Shown: positions 42,084-51,280, counted from the first letter of the stretch. The stretch is DNA of 64,000 nucleotides from Bacillota bacterium (GCA_023421245.1 JAEZTV010000006.1:24775-88774), one strand, 5' to 3'. Notes: generated by a model from the sequence alone, not told the origin. A program made the numbers and translations.

Positions 42084-43218
42084 ACTTCTGCCTCCTCATC
42101 ACAAAGAATACGACGAAAAAGAACACACCCGAAAACCCGAACAGCAACCCAATGTTAAGTAAGTAGCGGTCGAGGGTATTGTAATAGTACAGGGCGTAAA
42201 ATGCATCCGCAATCAGGTTTGCGGGATTTAAATAAGAGAACAGCGGCACGTTTTTTGCCACAATATACTTCATATCGGGATACATCAGGCCGGCAAAGAA
42301 CGTGCATACCATTGATAGGCCGATGAGAATTGCAGCTTTTAACCCGTCACGGCGTTTGAGCAGCGCGCTTACCATAGCACCGAACGACACGCCAAGTGTT
42401 GTACCCGCTGCGCATGCAAGCAAAATATAGCCCAAGCGGTCCCCGAATTGTACGCCGATAACAACCCCTAAATATGCGATTAAAATCAGGATTGAAATCA
42501 GCTGCACCAACAGCGCCGCGCTTAAAGAAGCGCCGAACATCTTGAGCTTATGAATCGGTACCAGATTGCATCGCGCGGCGATATCCGACTGGTTCGCCTG
42601 TATGCTTGAAACGGTTGTCATACCCTGAAAGCTGCCGTACATACACGCCATTGCAATCAGTGCAAAGTAGTACACCACAGTGTTGTCGGGTGTGGAAGCT
42701 CCCATAGGCACCTCCTTGATGTACTCGGCTTCCGAAGCTTTTTTCTGCATCAGCCGTTCAAGCGCGGCTGGGTTTTGCATTGCAATGCCGGTGTAAGCGT
42801 TCTTTTGCTGCAGGTAAATGTCGGCGAAGTTTTTTAGAATGGTTTGATTGATGCCTGTACCACTCACCCTTACGGTAAGCTCGCCATCCTCTGCAAGCTC
42901 CAGCACGCCCGTAACTGATCTTTCGCTCAGCAGGCGGTCTGCCTGTGCGCGGTCGCATAATGTAATGTCAAACAGCCGTTTGCCATCTGTAGTGGCATCA
43001 AGCGCCTGAGCAAGTGCCGCCTCTTGCACATATGCGTCATTTTCCACTACCGCTATGGGTATCATGGTAAAGGCTTCGGAACTGCTTAGGTTGCTAAACG
43101 CCATGCCAAACAGCGTGGCAAGTAAAATAGGGAACGCCGCACTCCAAAACAAGGTGGCAAATTCGCGGCTAATGCAGCGCAATCGGTAGGTAAAGATATG
43201 CCAGAACATAGCGGTCAT
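42070..43218 (-). CDS. ABC-2 type exporter permease, first subunit
   Basis: A 382-residue membrane protein of the same layout as its downstream neighbour: an N-terminal helix (FATLFWSAAFPILLATLFGM), an external domain of about 180 residues, then five or six helices ending in LLFGFSGVFFFVVFFVMRRQ. The segment ARCNLVPIHKLKMFGASLSA is the usual cytoplasmic turn before the last helices. It lies 40 bases after the ATPase gene and overlaps the next permease, so the three form one operon. Confidence 0.88.
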   Translation of the reverse strand: MTAMFWHIFTYRLRCISREFATLFWSAAFPILLATLFGMAFSNLSSSEAFTMIPIAVVENDAYVQEAALAQALDATTDGKRLFDITLCDRAQADRLLSERSVTGVLELAEDGELTVRVSGTGINQTILKNFADIYLQQKNAYTGIAMQNPAALERLMQKKASEAEYIKEVPMGASTPDNTVVYYFALIAMACMYGSFQGMTTVSSIQANQSDIAARCNLVPIHKLKMFGASLSAALLVQLISILILIAYLGVVIGVQFGDRLGYILLACAAGTTLGVSFGAMVSALLKRRDGLKAAILIGLSMVCTFFAGLMYPDMKYIVAKNVPLFSYLNPANLIADAFYALYYYNTLDRYLLNIGLLFGFSGVFFFVVFFVMRRQKYASL

Positions 43219-43258
43219 CCTTTCCGGTACTGGTTTTCATCATAGTTCAAAACGGGTC

Positions 43259-44194
43259 TTAATCCCTTAGCTGCTTGCCGGTAATTTCAAGAAACACATC
43301 GTTTAGCGTGGGCAGCTCGCAGAATATCTTACCGTAGCCGACGCCTTGCTGCTTAAGGTACTCCATCACATCATACAGGCTGCTTTTAGCCCGATGGCTT
43401 TTGATGTGGATGACCGAGCCGTCGCACCGCGCGCTGCTGACGCCGGGCAATGCGCGGATGCCCTCTTCCACGGTATCGCAGCTTGCGCCGAAGATTTCAA
43501 CGGTAATCTTCTCGCCGGTATTAATCATCGATTTAAGCTCTTCCTTGGTGCCGGTGGCGACAATACGCCCCTTATCCATAATTGCAATACGCGAGCAGAT
43601 ATGCTCTACCTCCTCCATGTAATGGGAGGTATAGATGACGGTTGCACCCTCGCGGTTTAAACGCATAATGCCTTCGAGGATAGCGTTGCGGCTCTGTGGG
43701 TCTACCGCAACCGTAGGCTCGTCAAGAATAATCAGTCTTGGCTTATGTGCGATGCCGCACGCGATGTTAAGCCGGCGCAACAGTCCGCCGCTGAGCTTTT
43801 TGGGATAGAATTTACGAAAATCATTCAGCCCCACAAACCCGATGGCCTCCTCGGTAAGCTCCTCGCGTCTCTTTTTATCAGGAACATACAGGCCGCAAAA
43901 GTAACGGATGTTCTCAATTACCGTCAATTCCTCAAATACGGCCACGTTCTGCATAATGATGCCGATATCGCGCTTAATTGTGTAAGCGTTTGGCGACATC
44001 GGCTTGCCGAACACCTCAATACTGCCCTTATCATACCTGAGCAGTGATAAAATGCAGTTGATGGCAGTGGTTTTACCCGAGCCGTTGGGACCGAGCAACC
44101 CGAATATCTCGCCCTCATGCACCTCTAAGTTCAGATGATCGAGCGCAATCAGATCGCCGTAACGTTTTACAAGATTTTGTGTTTTTACTACCAT
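43259..44194 (-). CDS. ABC exporter ATP-binding protein
   Basis: A 311-residue ATPase of the drug or antibiotic exporter (DRA/CcmA-like) group. Walker A is GPNGSGKTT, followed by the Q loop IIMQNVAVFEELTV, the signature KLSGGLLRRLNIACG, Walker B LIILDEPTVAVDP and the H loop VIYTSHYMEEVEH. A C-terminal extension of about 90 residues is present, as in this group. The start at 44194 is chosen over a TTG at 44206 that abuts GAAAGGG. It is the first gene of the operon and diverges from the kinase gene. Confidence 0.93.
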   Translation of the reverse strand: MVVKTQNLVKRYGDLIALDHLNLEVHEGEIFGLLGPNGSGKTTAINCILSLLRYDKGSIEVFGKPMSPNAYTIKRDIGIIMQNVAVFEELTVIENIRYFCGLYVPDKKRREELTEEAIGFVGLNDFRKFYPKKLSGGLLRRLNIACGIAHKPRLIILDEPTVAVDPQSRNAILEGIMRLNREGATVIYTSHYMEEVEHICSRIAIMDKGRIVATGTKEELKSMINTGEKITVEIFGASCDTVEEGIRALPGVSSARCDGSVIHIKSHRAKSSLYDVMEYLKQQGVGYGKIFCELPTLNDVFLEITGKQLRD

Positions 44195-44402
44195 AGTACG
44201 AATCAACCCTTTCAGAAGTCGAATTCCCCTGCCGCCAAACGATTGCTGCGGGGATGCGTGGTAACGATGATATTATTGTAGGGTAAACGGCGGGCATAAA
44301 ACAGTGAGCAGGCTCCAATTAGTATGTGACAGATGTAATATTGTGTTGTGACAACAACGGGAATGTGGTACTATTTGGTGTAAGAGATCGTTGGAGGCGT
44401 TT

Positions 44403-45518
44403 GTGGGGGATGAGAGCGCGATGAACCGATTGCTTAGCAAAAGTGTCGTATTTATGCTGTGTATGGCGGTGTATATTCCGTATGCTGCCGACTACTATGC
44501 CGTGGTGCCGCTGATTGCAGCCGTTACCTTCTCGGCGTTGTGTGAATATGTGCGCTTAGATATCATAAAGGTAGTGCTGTTTGGGGTGTTTTGCCTTGCC
44601 GGTGCGTTTTACGCGCCGCTGCTGTTCTTTTTGCCCTTTGCGTGCTACGACATCTGGACGCTGAAACCGATGTGGGTTACCGCATTTACACTGCTGCCGA
44701 TGCTTCTTCACTTTGCGTACCCCAATGCCGCTGTATATGGGCAGCTTGCGGTTTTTTTACTGCTGTCGTGGCTGATGAGCAGGCAGAAAGGCATGCTCGA
44801 TCAGCAGAAAAGAGAGAACATAACCCTGCGCGACAGCACGCAGGAGCTTTCCACCATGCTGACCCAAAAGAACAAGGAACTGCTTGAAAAACAGGAATAC
44901 GAAATAAACCTTGCCACCTTGCACGAACGAAACCGTATTGCGCGTGAGATGCACGACACGGTTGGGCATCTGCTTTCAAGCTCGATTTTGCAAACCGGCG
45001 CGTTGCTTACTACCTGTAAGGATGAGGTACAGCGGCAGGGACTTACCCGCCTGCATCAAACATTATCCATGGGTATGGACAGTGTGCGAAGCGCCATCCA
45101 CGACCTGCATGATGAATCGATTGACCTGTATGCCGAGCTCAAAACACTCATCCAGAATTTTTCGTTCTGCCCCGTTTCGTTTGAGTACAGTGTGGTTGAA
45201 AGCCCTGACCGCCAGATAAAGTATGCGTTTGTCGCCATCGTCAAGGAGGCGCTTTCCAACATTGCGCGGCATTCTAACGCAACCCGTGCAGAGGTAGCGG
45301 TGTATGAGCATCCCGCACTGTATCAGCTTGTGGTGCGCGACAACGGCAGCAAGGTTTTAAAACAGCATGCCGGGCAGGGGATGGGTCTTAAAAACATTCG
45401 TGAGCGGGTAGAGAGCCTTGGCGGATTTATTAACATTGGCACCGACCATGGCTTTGAGCTGTTTATCAGTATAAAAAGGGAGCAGGATACCCCTGCGCGG
45501 GGGAAGGAATTGGTATAA
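44403..45518 (+). CDS. Two-component sensor histidine kinase (NarL-type partner, HisKA_3)
   Basis: Membrane sensor of about 371 residues. The N-terminal part (about 10-125) has five or six hydrophobic helices and no sizeable external domain. A coiled coil (about 130-170) leads to the phosphoacceptor motif RNRIAREMHDTVGH with His184. The C-terminal ATPase has NIARHSNATRAEV, VRDNGSK and GQGMGLKNIRERV. GTG at 44403 lies five bases after GGAGG; ATG at 44421 is an alternative. The stop overlaps the regulator start. The pair probably controls the divergent ABC exporter. Confidence 0.92.
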   Translation: MGDESAMNRLLSKSVVFMLCMAVYIPYAADYYAVVPLIAAVTFSALCEYVRLDIIKVVLFGVFCLAGAFYAPLLFFLPFACYDIWTLKPMWVTAFTLLPMLLHFAYPNAAVYGQLAVFLLLSWLMSRQKGMLDQQKRENITLRDSTQELSTMLTQKNKELLEKQEYEINLATLHERNRIAREMHDTVGHLLSSSILQTGALLTTCKDEVQRQGLTRLHQTLSMGMDSVRSAIHDLHDESIDLYAELKTLIQNFSFCPVSFEYSVVESPDRQIKYAFVAIVKEALSNIARHSNATRAEVAVYEHPALYQLVVRDNGSKVLKQHAGQGMGLKNIRERVESLGGFINIGTDHGFELFISIKREQDTPARGKELV

Positions 45519-46144
45519 TGAGGATAGTAATTGTAGATGACGACCGTCTGGTAACACTCTCGCTTTCGGCCATAGTGCAGGTGGATTCCGGTATTGAGGT
45601 GGTTGCCACCGGCGGGGATGGCAAAGAGGCGGTGGAGCTGTACCGGCGCTTTCACCCCGACATCCTGCTGATGGATATTCGCATGGATAACATGACGGGG
45701 CTTGATGCGGCACAGGAGATTCTTGCGCGCCATATACAGGCACGCATCCTGTTTTTGACTACGTTTGCCGACGATGAATATATCATCAAGGCGCTCAAAC
45801 TCGGCGCAAAGGGGTATATCCTCAAACAGAATTTTGAGAGCATCGTACCCGCGCTGCACGCCGTACACAGCGGGCAGACGGTGTTCGGTGAGGATATTGT
45901 GGCAAAGCTGCCCGGCCTGCTCGGCCAAAAACAGCCCGCCCCGAGCCTTGCCTCGTTTGGGCTCACGCAAAAGGAGTGCGAGGTTGTGGCATTGGTGGCG
46001 GAAGGGCTGTCCAACCGCGAGATTGCGGGGGCGCTCTATCTCAGTGAGGGGACGGTGCGCAACAGCATCAGCGCTATTTTGGATAAGCTTTCCCTGCGTG
46101 ACCGCACCCAGCTGGCAATCTTTTATTACAGGACAAAGCAATAG
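45518..46144 (+). CDS. Response regulator, NarL/LuxR family
   Basis: A 208-residue regulator with a receiver domain (VDDDRL acidic pocket, phosphoacceptor Asp53 in LLMDIRM, LTTFADDEYI, and Lys in GYILKQ) and a C-terminal LuxR helix-turn-helix (LTQKECEVVALVAEGLSNREIAGALYL in two parts). It starts within the kinase stop codon (TAATG), so the two are co-translated. It likely binds the 184-base region between the kinase and the ABC exporter genes. Confidence 0.94.
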   Translation: MRIVIVDDDRLVTLSLSAIVQVDSGIEVVATGGDGKEAVELYRRFHPDILLMDIRMDNMTGLDAAQEILARHIQARILFLTTFADDEYIIKALKLGAKGYILKQNFESIVPALHAVHSGQTVFGEDIVAKLPGLLGQKQPAPSLASFGLTQKECEVVALVAEGLSNREIAGALYLSEGTVRNSISAILDKLSLRDRTQLAIFYYRTKQ

Positions 46145-46233
46145 ATGCACCCGGTCCGCGAATCTATTTTACTTCATGCGCCGGCAGGGGAATTGCTGTA
46201 TTGCAATCGGTGTAAAACAGAAAGGATAGAGTC

Positions 46234-47094
46234 ATGGCAACAAAATCGAAACGGCGCAAACTCTTTTGTGAATATGGTCCTTTGTGTTACCGTATCTCGC
46301 TTGCAAAGGAATACCTAGTGCGCGATGTTAAGGATTTGACCGGCAAAGAGCGGTTTGCACGCCAATACAGCGATGCAATGCTGCCTCACATCATAAAAGG
46401 GCATCGTTCATTGATGGTTCGGCAGCTGTATGGAGTTGATGCCGTTTTGCAGCGCAACAAGGTGAAAAATCTGGCCCTTGCGTCGGCGCGGATGAATGGC
46501 CTTATCATCCTGCCCGGTCAGACGTTTTCGTTTTGGCGGCTGGTAGGAAGGGTGTCGGCACGCAAGGGGTACCTCACCGGCATGACGATTGCGGGCGGAC
46601 AGGTAAAAGATGATATCGGCGGGGGGTTGTGCCAGCTTGCAAACCTTATCCATTGGCTTGTGCTCAACAGCCCGATGACGGTGACCGAGCTGCATCACCA
46701 TACCGATGCGCTGTTTCCCGACAGCGGCAGACGGGTGCCGTTTGGCACGGGAACCTCGGTGTTTTATAAGAATGTAGACTACCGCTTTCGCAACGATACC
46801 GACCGCGCGGTGGAGCTGCGCATATGGCAGGATGGGGATGAGCTGTGCGGTGAGCTGAGAAGTGAGCAGCCGTTTGACTGGCGCTACCGCATCGAGGAAG
46901 AGGGTCACTGCTTTGTGCGGGAAGGCGAGGATTTTTTTCGTATCAGCCAGGTGTATAAATGTACCATTGACCGAAAAACAGGGCGGACCGTCTTGCGTGA
47001 GCTGATCCTCAACAACCACTCGCGTGTGCTGTATGACCATAGCCTGATTCCCGCAGGGGAGATTAGGGGCAGTGATAATGCATGCATTGATTGA
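46234..47094 (+). CDS. VanW family protein
   Basis: A 286-residue protein of the VanW family, found in some vancomycin resistance clusters and in many Clostridia, with no firmly known activity. The family core is visible: LASARMNGLIILPGQTFSFW, GMTIAGGQVKDDIGGGLCQL, then HHHTDALFPDSGRRVPFGTG. I see no signal peptide or membrane helix. It follows the response regulator by 89 bases and overlaps the DltA-like gene by 17 bases, so it is in an operon with the ligase and carrier genes. Confidence 0.88.
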   Translation: MATKSKRRKLFCEYGPLCYRISLAKEYLVRDVKDLTGKERFARQYSDAMLPHIIKGHRSLMVRQLYGVDAVLQRNKVKNLALASARMNGLIILPGQTFSFWRLVGRVSARKGYLTGMTIAGGQVKDDIGGGLCQLANLIHWLVLNSPMTVTELHHHTDALFPDSGRRVPFGTGTSVFYKNVDYRFRNDTDRAVELRIWQDGDELCGELRSEQPFDWRYRIEEEGHCFVREGEDFFRISQVYKCTIDRKTGRTVLRELILNNHSRVLYDHSLIPAGEIRGSDNACID

Positions 47095-48598
47095 GCAAAT
47101 ACTGCACAACTGTAAAAGGTATGGGGAAAAAGCCGCGTATCAAAGCCTGAGCGGAACCATCACCTATCAGCAGCTTGCAACGAGCGCACGATGCCTTGCG
47201 GCAAAGCTTGACCTTGTTGTACCTGAGCGCAGCCCCGTGCTGGTGTACGGGCACAAACAGCCGCTCATGCCGGTGTGTTTTTTGGCGTGTGCATTATCGG
47301 GCAGGGCATATGTGCCGGCAGACGACATCATTCCGCCCGAACGGGTGCAATGCATGGCGAAGCAGGCAGGTGTGACATTGGCGCTTGCGGTTTCTCCGCT
47401 CACCCTTACTGGGGTGAGCATGCTTTGCTGTGATGAAATTATGCAGGTATGCTGCGGTACGGATTCGTGTGTGGATACCCCTGTGTTAGGGCTGCGGCCG
47501 CAGGAGCTGTTTTATATCCTGTTTACATCGGGCAGTACGGGCGAGCCGAAAGGGGTCAGGATATCGTATGCAAACGCGGCTGCCTTTACCGGGCAGTTGT
47601 GCGGCATACCCGGGCTTTGGGGCGGTGCGGGCCGGGTAGTGCTTAATCAGGCGGCATTTTCCTTCGACCTTTCGGTTGCAGACCTATACGGGGCACTCTG
47701 TACAGGTGCGACGCTCTTTGTATTGGAACGCCACGTCATGCAGGATATAGAACTGCTGTTTGAACGCCTTGCCACAAGCGGTGCACACACCGCTGTGATG
47801 ACGCCCTCCTTTGCGGAGCTTTGCCTGTGCGACAGCGCCTTTGGTTCAGCCCTTTTGCCTGAACTTCGGGCAATCCTGTTTTGCGGCGAACCGCTTCGGC
47901 CAGATACTGTGCGCAGGCTGTTCGAACGGTTTGACACACTGCGCGTTTTTAACGCATACGGCCCTACCGAAACAACGGTGGCAGTGACGGTGTGTGAAAT
48001 TACCCCCGCACTTGCACAGCAGGAATTGCTGCCCGTGGGCAGTGAGATTAGCGGTGCCGCCATTTATGTGGTGGACGATACCTGCCGCCTGCTCCCCGAT
48101 GGCGAAAAAGGACAGCTGTTGGTGACAGGAAGCAGTGTCGGAGCGGGATATACCGGCCCAAATCAGGGCGGGTTTTTCGAGTTTTTGGGGCAGCGAGCCT
48201 ATCTTACCGGGGATTACGGCTACCGCTACAATAAACTGCTTTATGTAACCGGACGCGCCGACCGGCAGATCAAGCATCGCGGCTACCGCGTCGAGCTGCA
48301 AGATATTGAGCAAAACATCCTGCGCCTTACGGGAGTGCGCACTTGTGCCGTTATTAAGGTGGATGGTGTGCGAGAGTACCTGTGCGCATTTATCTGCCCC
48401 GCGCAGGGGGCGGATATCACGCCGCAGAGTGTACGCTCTGATCTGCGGGGGCAGTTACCTGCTTATATGGTTCCCGAGCGGGTACGCATTGTACAGGCTC
48501 TACCGCTTACCGTAAACGGAAAATGCGATCGTTTGGCATTGTTGCAAACCGAAATGGGTGAAGTTTCTATCTCAAAGGAGGATAACCGGATTGGATGA
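47078..48598 (+). CDS. dltA: DltA-like D-alanine-carrier protein ligase (adenylation enzyme)
   Basis: Adenylating enzyme of 506 residues that would activate an amino acid, D-alanine in DltA, and load it on a carrier protein. Motifs are FTSGSTGEPKGVRIS, NQAAFSFDLSVADLYGAL (close to DltA), FCGEPLRPDTVRR, NAYGPTETTVAVT, LTGDYGYR and the catalytic lysine in VNGKCDR. ATG 47078 lies eight bases after AGGGG. It overlaps vanW upstream and the carrier gene downstream. dltB and dltD are not present here, so the acceptor of the activated amino acid is unknown. Confidence 0.82.
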   Translation: MHALIEQILHNCKRYGEKAAYQSLSGTITYQQLATSARCLAAKLDLVVPERSPVLVYGHKQPLMPVCFLACALSGRAYVPADDIIPPERVQCMAKQAGVTLALAVSPLTLTGVSMLCCDEIMQVCCGTDSCVDTPVLGLRPQELFYILFTSGSTGEPKGVRISYANAAAFTGQLCGIPGLWGGAGRVVLNQAAFSFDLSVADLYGALCTGATLFVLERHVMQDIELLFERLATSGAHTAVMTPSFAELCLCDSAFGSALLPELRAILFCGEPLRPDTVRRLFERFDTLRVFNAYGPTETTVAVTVCEITPALAQQELLPVGSEISGAAIYVVDDTCRLLPDGEKGQLLVTGSSVGAGYTGPNQGGFFEFLGQRAYLTGDYGYRYNKLLYVTGRADRQIKHRGYRVELQDIEQNILRLTGVRTCAVIKVDGVREYLCAFICPAQGADITPQSVRSDLRGQLPAYMVPERVRIVQALPLTVNGKCDRLALLQTEMGEVSISKEDNRIG

Positions 48599-48836
48599 AA
48601 TGAACGCACAGGTGCAGGGCATTCTTGCGCGTGTATGCGGTGAGGATGCCATCCGCTGTGACGACACAATTGAACTGCTCGATTCAGGCCTGCTTGACTC
48701 CCTTGCGTTGATTACCCTGCTGACAGAGTTTGAGGATGAGCTGGGCATAGAGATACAGCCTTCGCAGGTAAGCAGAGAGTGCTGGCGCACCCCGCGCAGC
48801 ATCATAAAACTAATACAACAGCAAAACAATAAATGA
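48591..48836 (+). CDS. dltC: DltC-like acyl/aminoacyl carrier protein
   Basis: An 81-residue acidic carrier protein with phosphopantetheine attachment at Ser37 in LDSGLLDSLALI, and FEDELGIEIQPSQV in helix III. It resembles DltC in size and in this motif, and it directly follows the DltA-like ligase. The start is most likely the TTG at 48591, nine bases after AAAGGAGG, overlapping the ligase stop by eight bases. A generic acyl carrier protein is an alternative, but the neighbour makes a carrier of D-alanine or another amino acid more likely. Confidence 0.8.
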   Translation: MDEMNAQVQGILARVCGEDAIRCDDTIELLDSGLLDSLALITLLTEFEDELGIEIQPSQVSRECWRTPRSIIKLIQQQNNK

Positions 48837-48881
48837 AGGCAAGCTCTGTATGAAATAAAAAGGCCTTCCTAATTTTCGCCG

Positions 48882-48910
48882 TTTACTTTAGCACGTTATT
48901 GTATTACAAT
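48882..48910 (+). promoter_or_regulatory. Promoter of the amino acid ABC importer
   Basis: TTTACT (48882-48887) and TACAAT (48905-48910) are 17 bases apart, 52 bases before the binding-protein start. Confidence 0.55.
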
Positions 48911-48912
48911 AG

Positions 48913-48939
48913 TAAGGCGGCAATACATCTGCCGCCTTA
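48913..48939 (+). promoter_or_regulatory. Hairpin in the leader of the ABC importer message
   Basis: TAAGGCGGCA (48913-48922) pairs perfectly with TGCCGCCTTA (48930-48939). It begins only a few bases after the -10 element and has no T run, so it would sit at the very 5' end of the mRNA. A role in mRNA stability or operator binding is possible. Confidence 0.45.
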
Positions 48940-48961
48940 TAGTATATTTGGAGGGAATAGA

Positions 48962-49735
48962 ATGAAACGATTTTTAGCGTTAATCGCCACGGTACTTACA
49001 GCATGTATGCTGCTTGCGGGATGCGCGGATGCATCAGGCGGCAAAACCTTTACGGTAGGCTTTGACAAGGAGTTTCCGCCCATGGGCTTTGTGGCGGATG
49101 ACGGATCATATGTTGGCTTTGACCTTGACCTTGCCGCAGAGGCAGCAAAACGTCTTGGTATGGAGCTTCGGCTGCAGCCCATTGACTGGACGGCCAAGAA
49201 TATGGAGCTTGATTCGGGTAATATCGATTGCGTTTGGAACGGCTTTACCATCAACGGCCGTGAAGACGAATATACCTGGACTCAAGCCTACATGAACAAC
49301 AACCAGATTGTTGTCGTGCTTGACGGTTCACCCATTCAATCGTTTGCGGATATTTCAGGGAAGGTTGTAGCGGTGCAGGATGATTCGAGCGCGCTGTCTG
49401 CCATCGAGGGCAACGAAGCATTTGCAGGTCTTCCATCTGAGCTTATTAAGACCACAACCAATCTCAATGCGCTCATGGAGCTTGAGACGGGTGCGGTTGA
49501 CGCAGTGGTAATGGACGAGATTGTTGCACGTTATAACATTGAAAAAAAGGGCGCGGGCTACCGTGTGCTGGACGAGGTAGTTGGTGCCGAAGAGTTCGGT
49601 ATCGGCTTTAAGCTTGGCAATACCGAGCTGCGTGACAAGGTGGAAAACACCCTGCTTGATATGGCCAAAGACGGTGCTATCGCCAAAATATCGGACGAGT
49701 GGTTTGGCAAGGATATCACCATCATCGGAAAGTAG
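48962..49735 (+). CDS. Polar amino acid ABC transporter substrate-binding lipoprotein
   Basis: Extracytoplasmic binding protein of family 3, 257 residues. A signal peptide with lipobox LLAGC (Cys about 21) anchors it as a lipoprotein. The mature part has TVGFDKEFPPMGF, GFDLDLAAEAAKRLG and DWTAKNMELDSGNID, typical of glutamine/cystine-type binding proteins, and a C-terminal IAKISDEWFG. The ATG at 48962 follows GGAGGG. Permease and ATPase genes follow at once. The ligand cannot be fixed from sequence. Confidence 0.93.
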   Translation: MKRFLALIATVLTACMLLAGCADASGGKTFTVGFDKEFPPMGFVADDGSYVGFDLDLAAEAAKRLGMELRLQPIDWTAKNMELDSGNIDCVWNGFTINGREDEYTWTQAYMNNNQIVVVLDGSPIQSFADISGKVVAVQDDSSALSAIEGNEAFAGLPSELIKTTTNLNALMELETGAVDAVVMDEIVARYNIEKKGAGYRVLDEVVGAEEFGIGFKLGNTELRDKVENTLLDMAKDGAIAKISDEWFGKDITIIGK

Positions 49736-49757
49736 TTTTAAGGGGGGGGTATAGCGC

Positions 49758-50447
49758 ATGATGACCGGCTTGCTTACGGGGGATGGATTGCTATCGCAGC
49801 AGTTTGCTGTGGTGCTTTCGCAGCTTTCGCAGGGGCTTGTAACCACCCTGCAGATATTTGTGCTTACCCTTGTGTTTTCGCTGCCGCTTGGGCTGTTTGT
49901 TGCGTTTGGGCGCATGAGCCGGAACATCCTGCTGCGCACGGTTGTAAAGGTATACATATCTATCATGCGCGGTACCCCGCTGATGCTTCAGCTGATGGTA
50001 GTGTATTTCGGCCCATACTATATCTTTGGCATAAACATCAGCAGCACCTATCGCTTTTATGCCGTTATTATCGGCTTTGTGCTCAACTACGCCGCGTATT
50101 TTGCCGAGATTTACCGCGGCGGCATTGAATCGATGAGCCCGGGGCAGTACGAGGCGGCGCAGGTGCTTGGCTTTGGCAGGGCACAGACATTTGTGCGCAT
50201 TATTCTGCCGCAGGTGGCAAAGCGCATCCTGCCGTCGATTACAAACGAGGTGATTACACTCGTTAAAGATACCTCGCTTGCAATGGTCATCTCGGTGGGA
50301 GAGATGTTCACCGCTGCCAGAGCACTTGCTTCGGCGCAGGTATCGGTCATTCCGTTTGCCGTGGCGGGGTTGTTCTACTATATCATGAACTATGCGGTTG
50401 CCTATGGCATGGAGTATATTGAAAAACGCATGAACTATTACAGATAA
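49758..50447 (+). CDS. Polar amino acid ABC transporter permease
   Basis: A 229-residue inner membrane permease of the HisM/GlnP family with about five helices. The cytoplasmic EAA loop that docks the ATPase reads YEAAQVLGFGRAQTFVRIIL. The N-terminal half has GLVTTLQIFVLTLVFSLPLG and the MRGTPLMLQL family motif. It starts 22 bases after the binding-protein gene, with a run of eight G as ribosome binding site (49742-49749). It probably acts as a homodimer, since only one permease gene is present. Confidence 0.94.
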   Translation: MMTGLLTGDGLLSQQFAVVLSQLSQGLVTTLQIFVLTLVFSLPLGLFVAFGRMSRNILLRTVVKVYISIMRGTPLMLQLMVVYFGPYYIFGINISSTYRFYAVIIGFVLNYAAYFAEIYRGGIESMSPGQYEAAQVLGFGRAQTFVRIILPQVAKRILPSITNEVITLVKDTSLAMVISVGEMFTAARALASAQVSVIPFAVAGLFYYIMNYAVAYGMEYIEKRMNYYR

Positions 50448-50460
50448 GGGGGTCGTCACA

Positions 50461-51225
50461 ATGCGGTTGCTCGAGATAGATCATGTTGGCAAGGCGTTTG
50501 GCGACCTTGAAGTGCTGCGGGATATTTCGCTTACCGTCACACAAGGGCAGGTGCTGGGCGTTATCGGACCGTCCGGCTCGGGCAAAAGCACCCTATTGCG
50601 GTGTGCCACAATGCTTGAGCAGGTGGACACCGGCAGCATCCTGTACAAAGGGGAGACGATGGTCTCGCAAGATGCGGATGGCAAGGCGGTATACGCCCCG
50701 CCCGCACAGCTTAAGCGTATCCGTTCGTGCTTTGGGCTTGTGTTTCAGAATTTCAACCTGTTTCCGCATTTTTCGGTACTGCGCAACATCACTGAGGCAC
50801 CAATCCATGTGGCAAAACAGCCCAAGGAACAAGCCATCAGCAATGCAATGGAGCTCATCGACCGCATGGGGCTAAAGGATAAGGCGGATGCCTACCCCTG
50901 TCAGCTTTCGGGCGGACAGCAGCAGCGTGTATCCATCGCCCGCGCCCTTGCGCTCAAACCAGATATCCTGTTCTTTGACGAGCCGACCAGCGCGCTTGAC
51001 CCAGAGCTTACGGGCGAGATTCTCAAGGTGATTCGCGAGCTTGCCGCACAGCGCATGACGATGGTGATTATCACCCACGAGATGGCGTTTGCCAGAGATG
51101 TTGCCGACCATATCATCTTTATGGACGACGGCGTGATTGTGGAGCAGGGAGAGGCGCAGCAAATCATCAACAATCCGCAGCAGGAGCGCACCAAACTGTT
51201 CTTGAACCGATTTTCGGATCGGTAG
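50461..51225 (+). CDS. Polar amino acid ABC transporter ATPase
   Basis: A 254-residue GlnQ-type ATPase. Walker A is GPSGSGKST, the Q loop VFQNFNLFPHFSVL, the signature QLSGGQQQRVSIARAL, Walker B ILFFDEPTSALDP and the H loop IITHEMAFARDV. It has a small insertion (about residues 67-85, TMVSQDADGKAVYAPPAQLK) relative to standard GlnQ. It is the last gene of the importer operon, followed by a long terminator. Confidence 0.95.
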   Translation: MRLLEIDHVGKAFGDLEVLRDISLTVTQGQVLGVIGPSGSGKSTLLRCATMLEQVDTGSILYKGETMVSQDADGKAVYAPPAQLKRIRSCFGLVFQNFNLFPHFSVLRNITEAPIHVAKQPKEQAISNAMELIDRMGLKDKADAYPCQLSGGQQQRVSIARALALKPDILFFDEPTSALDPELTGEILKVIRELAAQRMTMVIITHEMAFARDVADHIIFMDDGVIVEQGEAQQIINNPQQERTKLFLNRFSDR

Positions 51226-51230
51226 CTATA

Positions 51231-51280
51231 ACAAACGATACCGGACACGGCGAAAGCCGTGTCCGGTATTGTTTGTTATC
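51231..51280. terminator. Long-stem terminator after the ABC importer operon
   Basis: Arms 51231-51251 and 51256-51276 pair over about 21 bases with one wobble, around a GAAA tetraloop. TGTTTGTT at the 3' side forms the U-rich part. Confidence 0.8.

Noticed and set aside
46234..47094. Vancomycin resistance cluster
   Set aside because: VanW alone is widespread in Clostridia; no VanH, VanA/B ligase, VanX or VanY is nearby. The ligase present is an adenylating DltA type.
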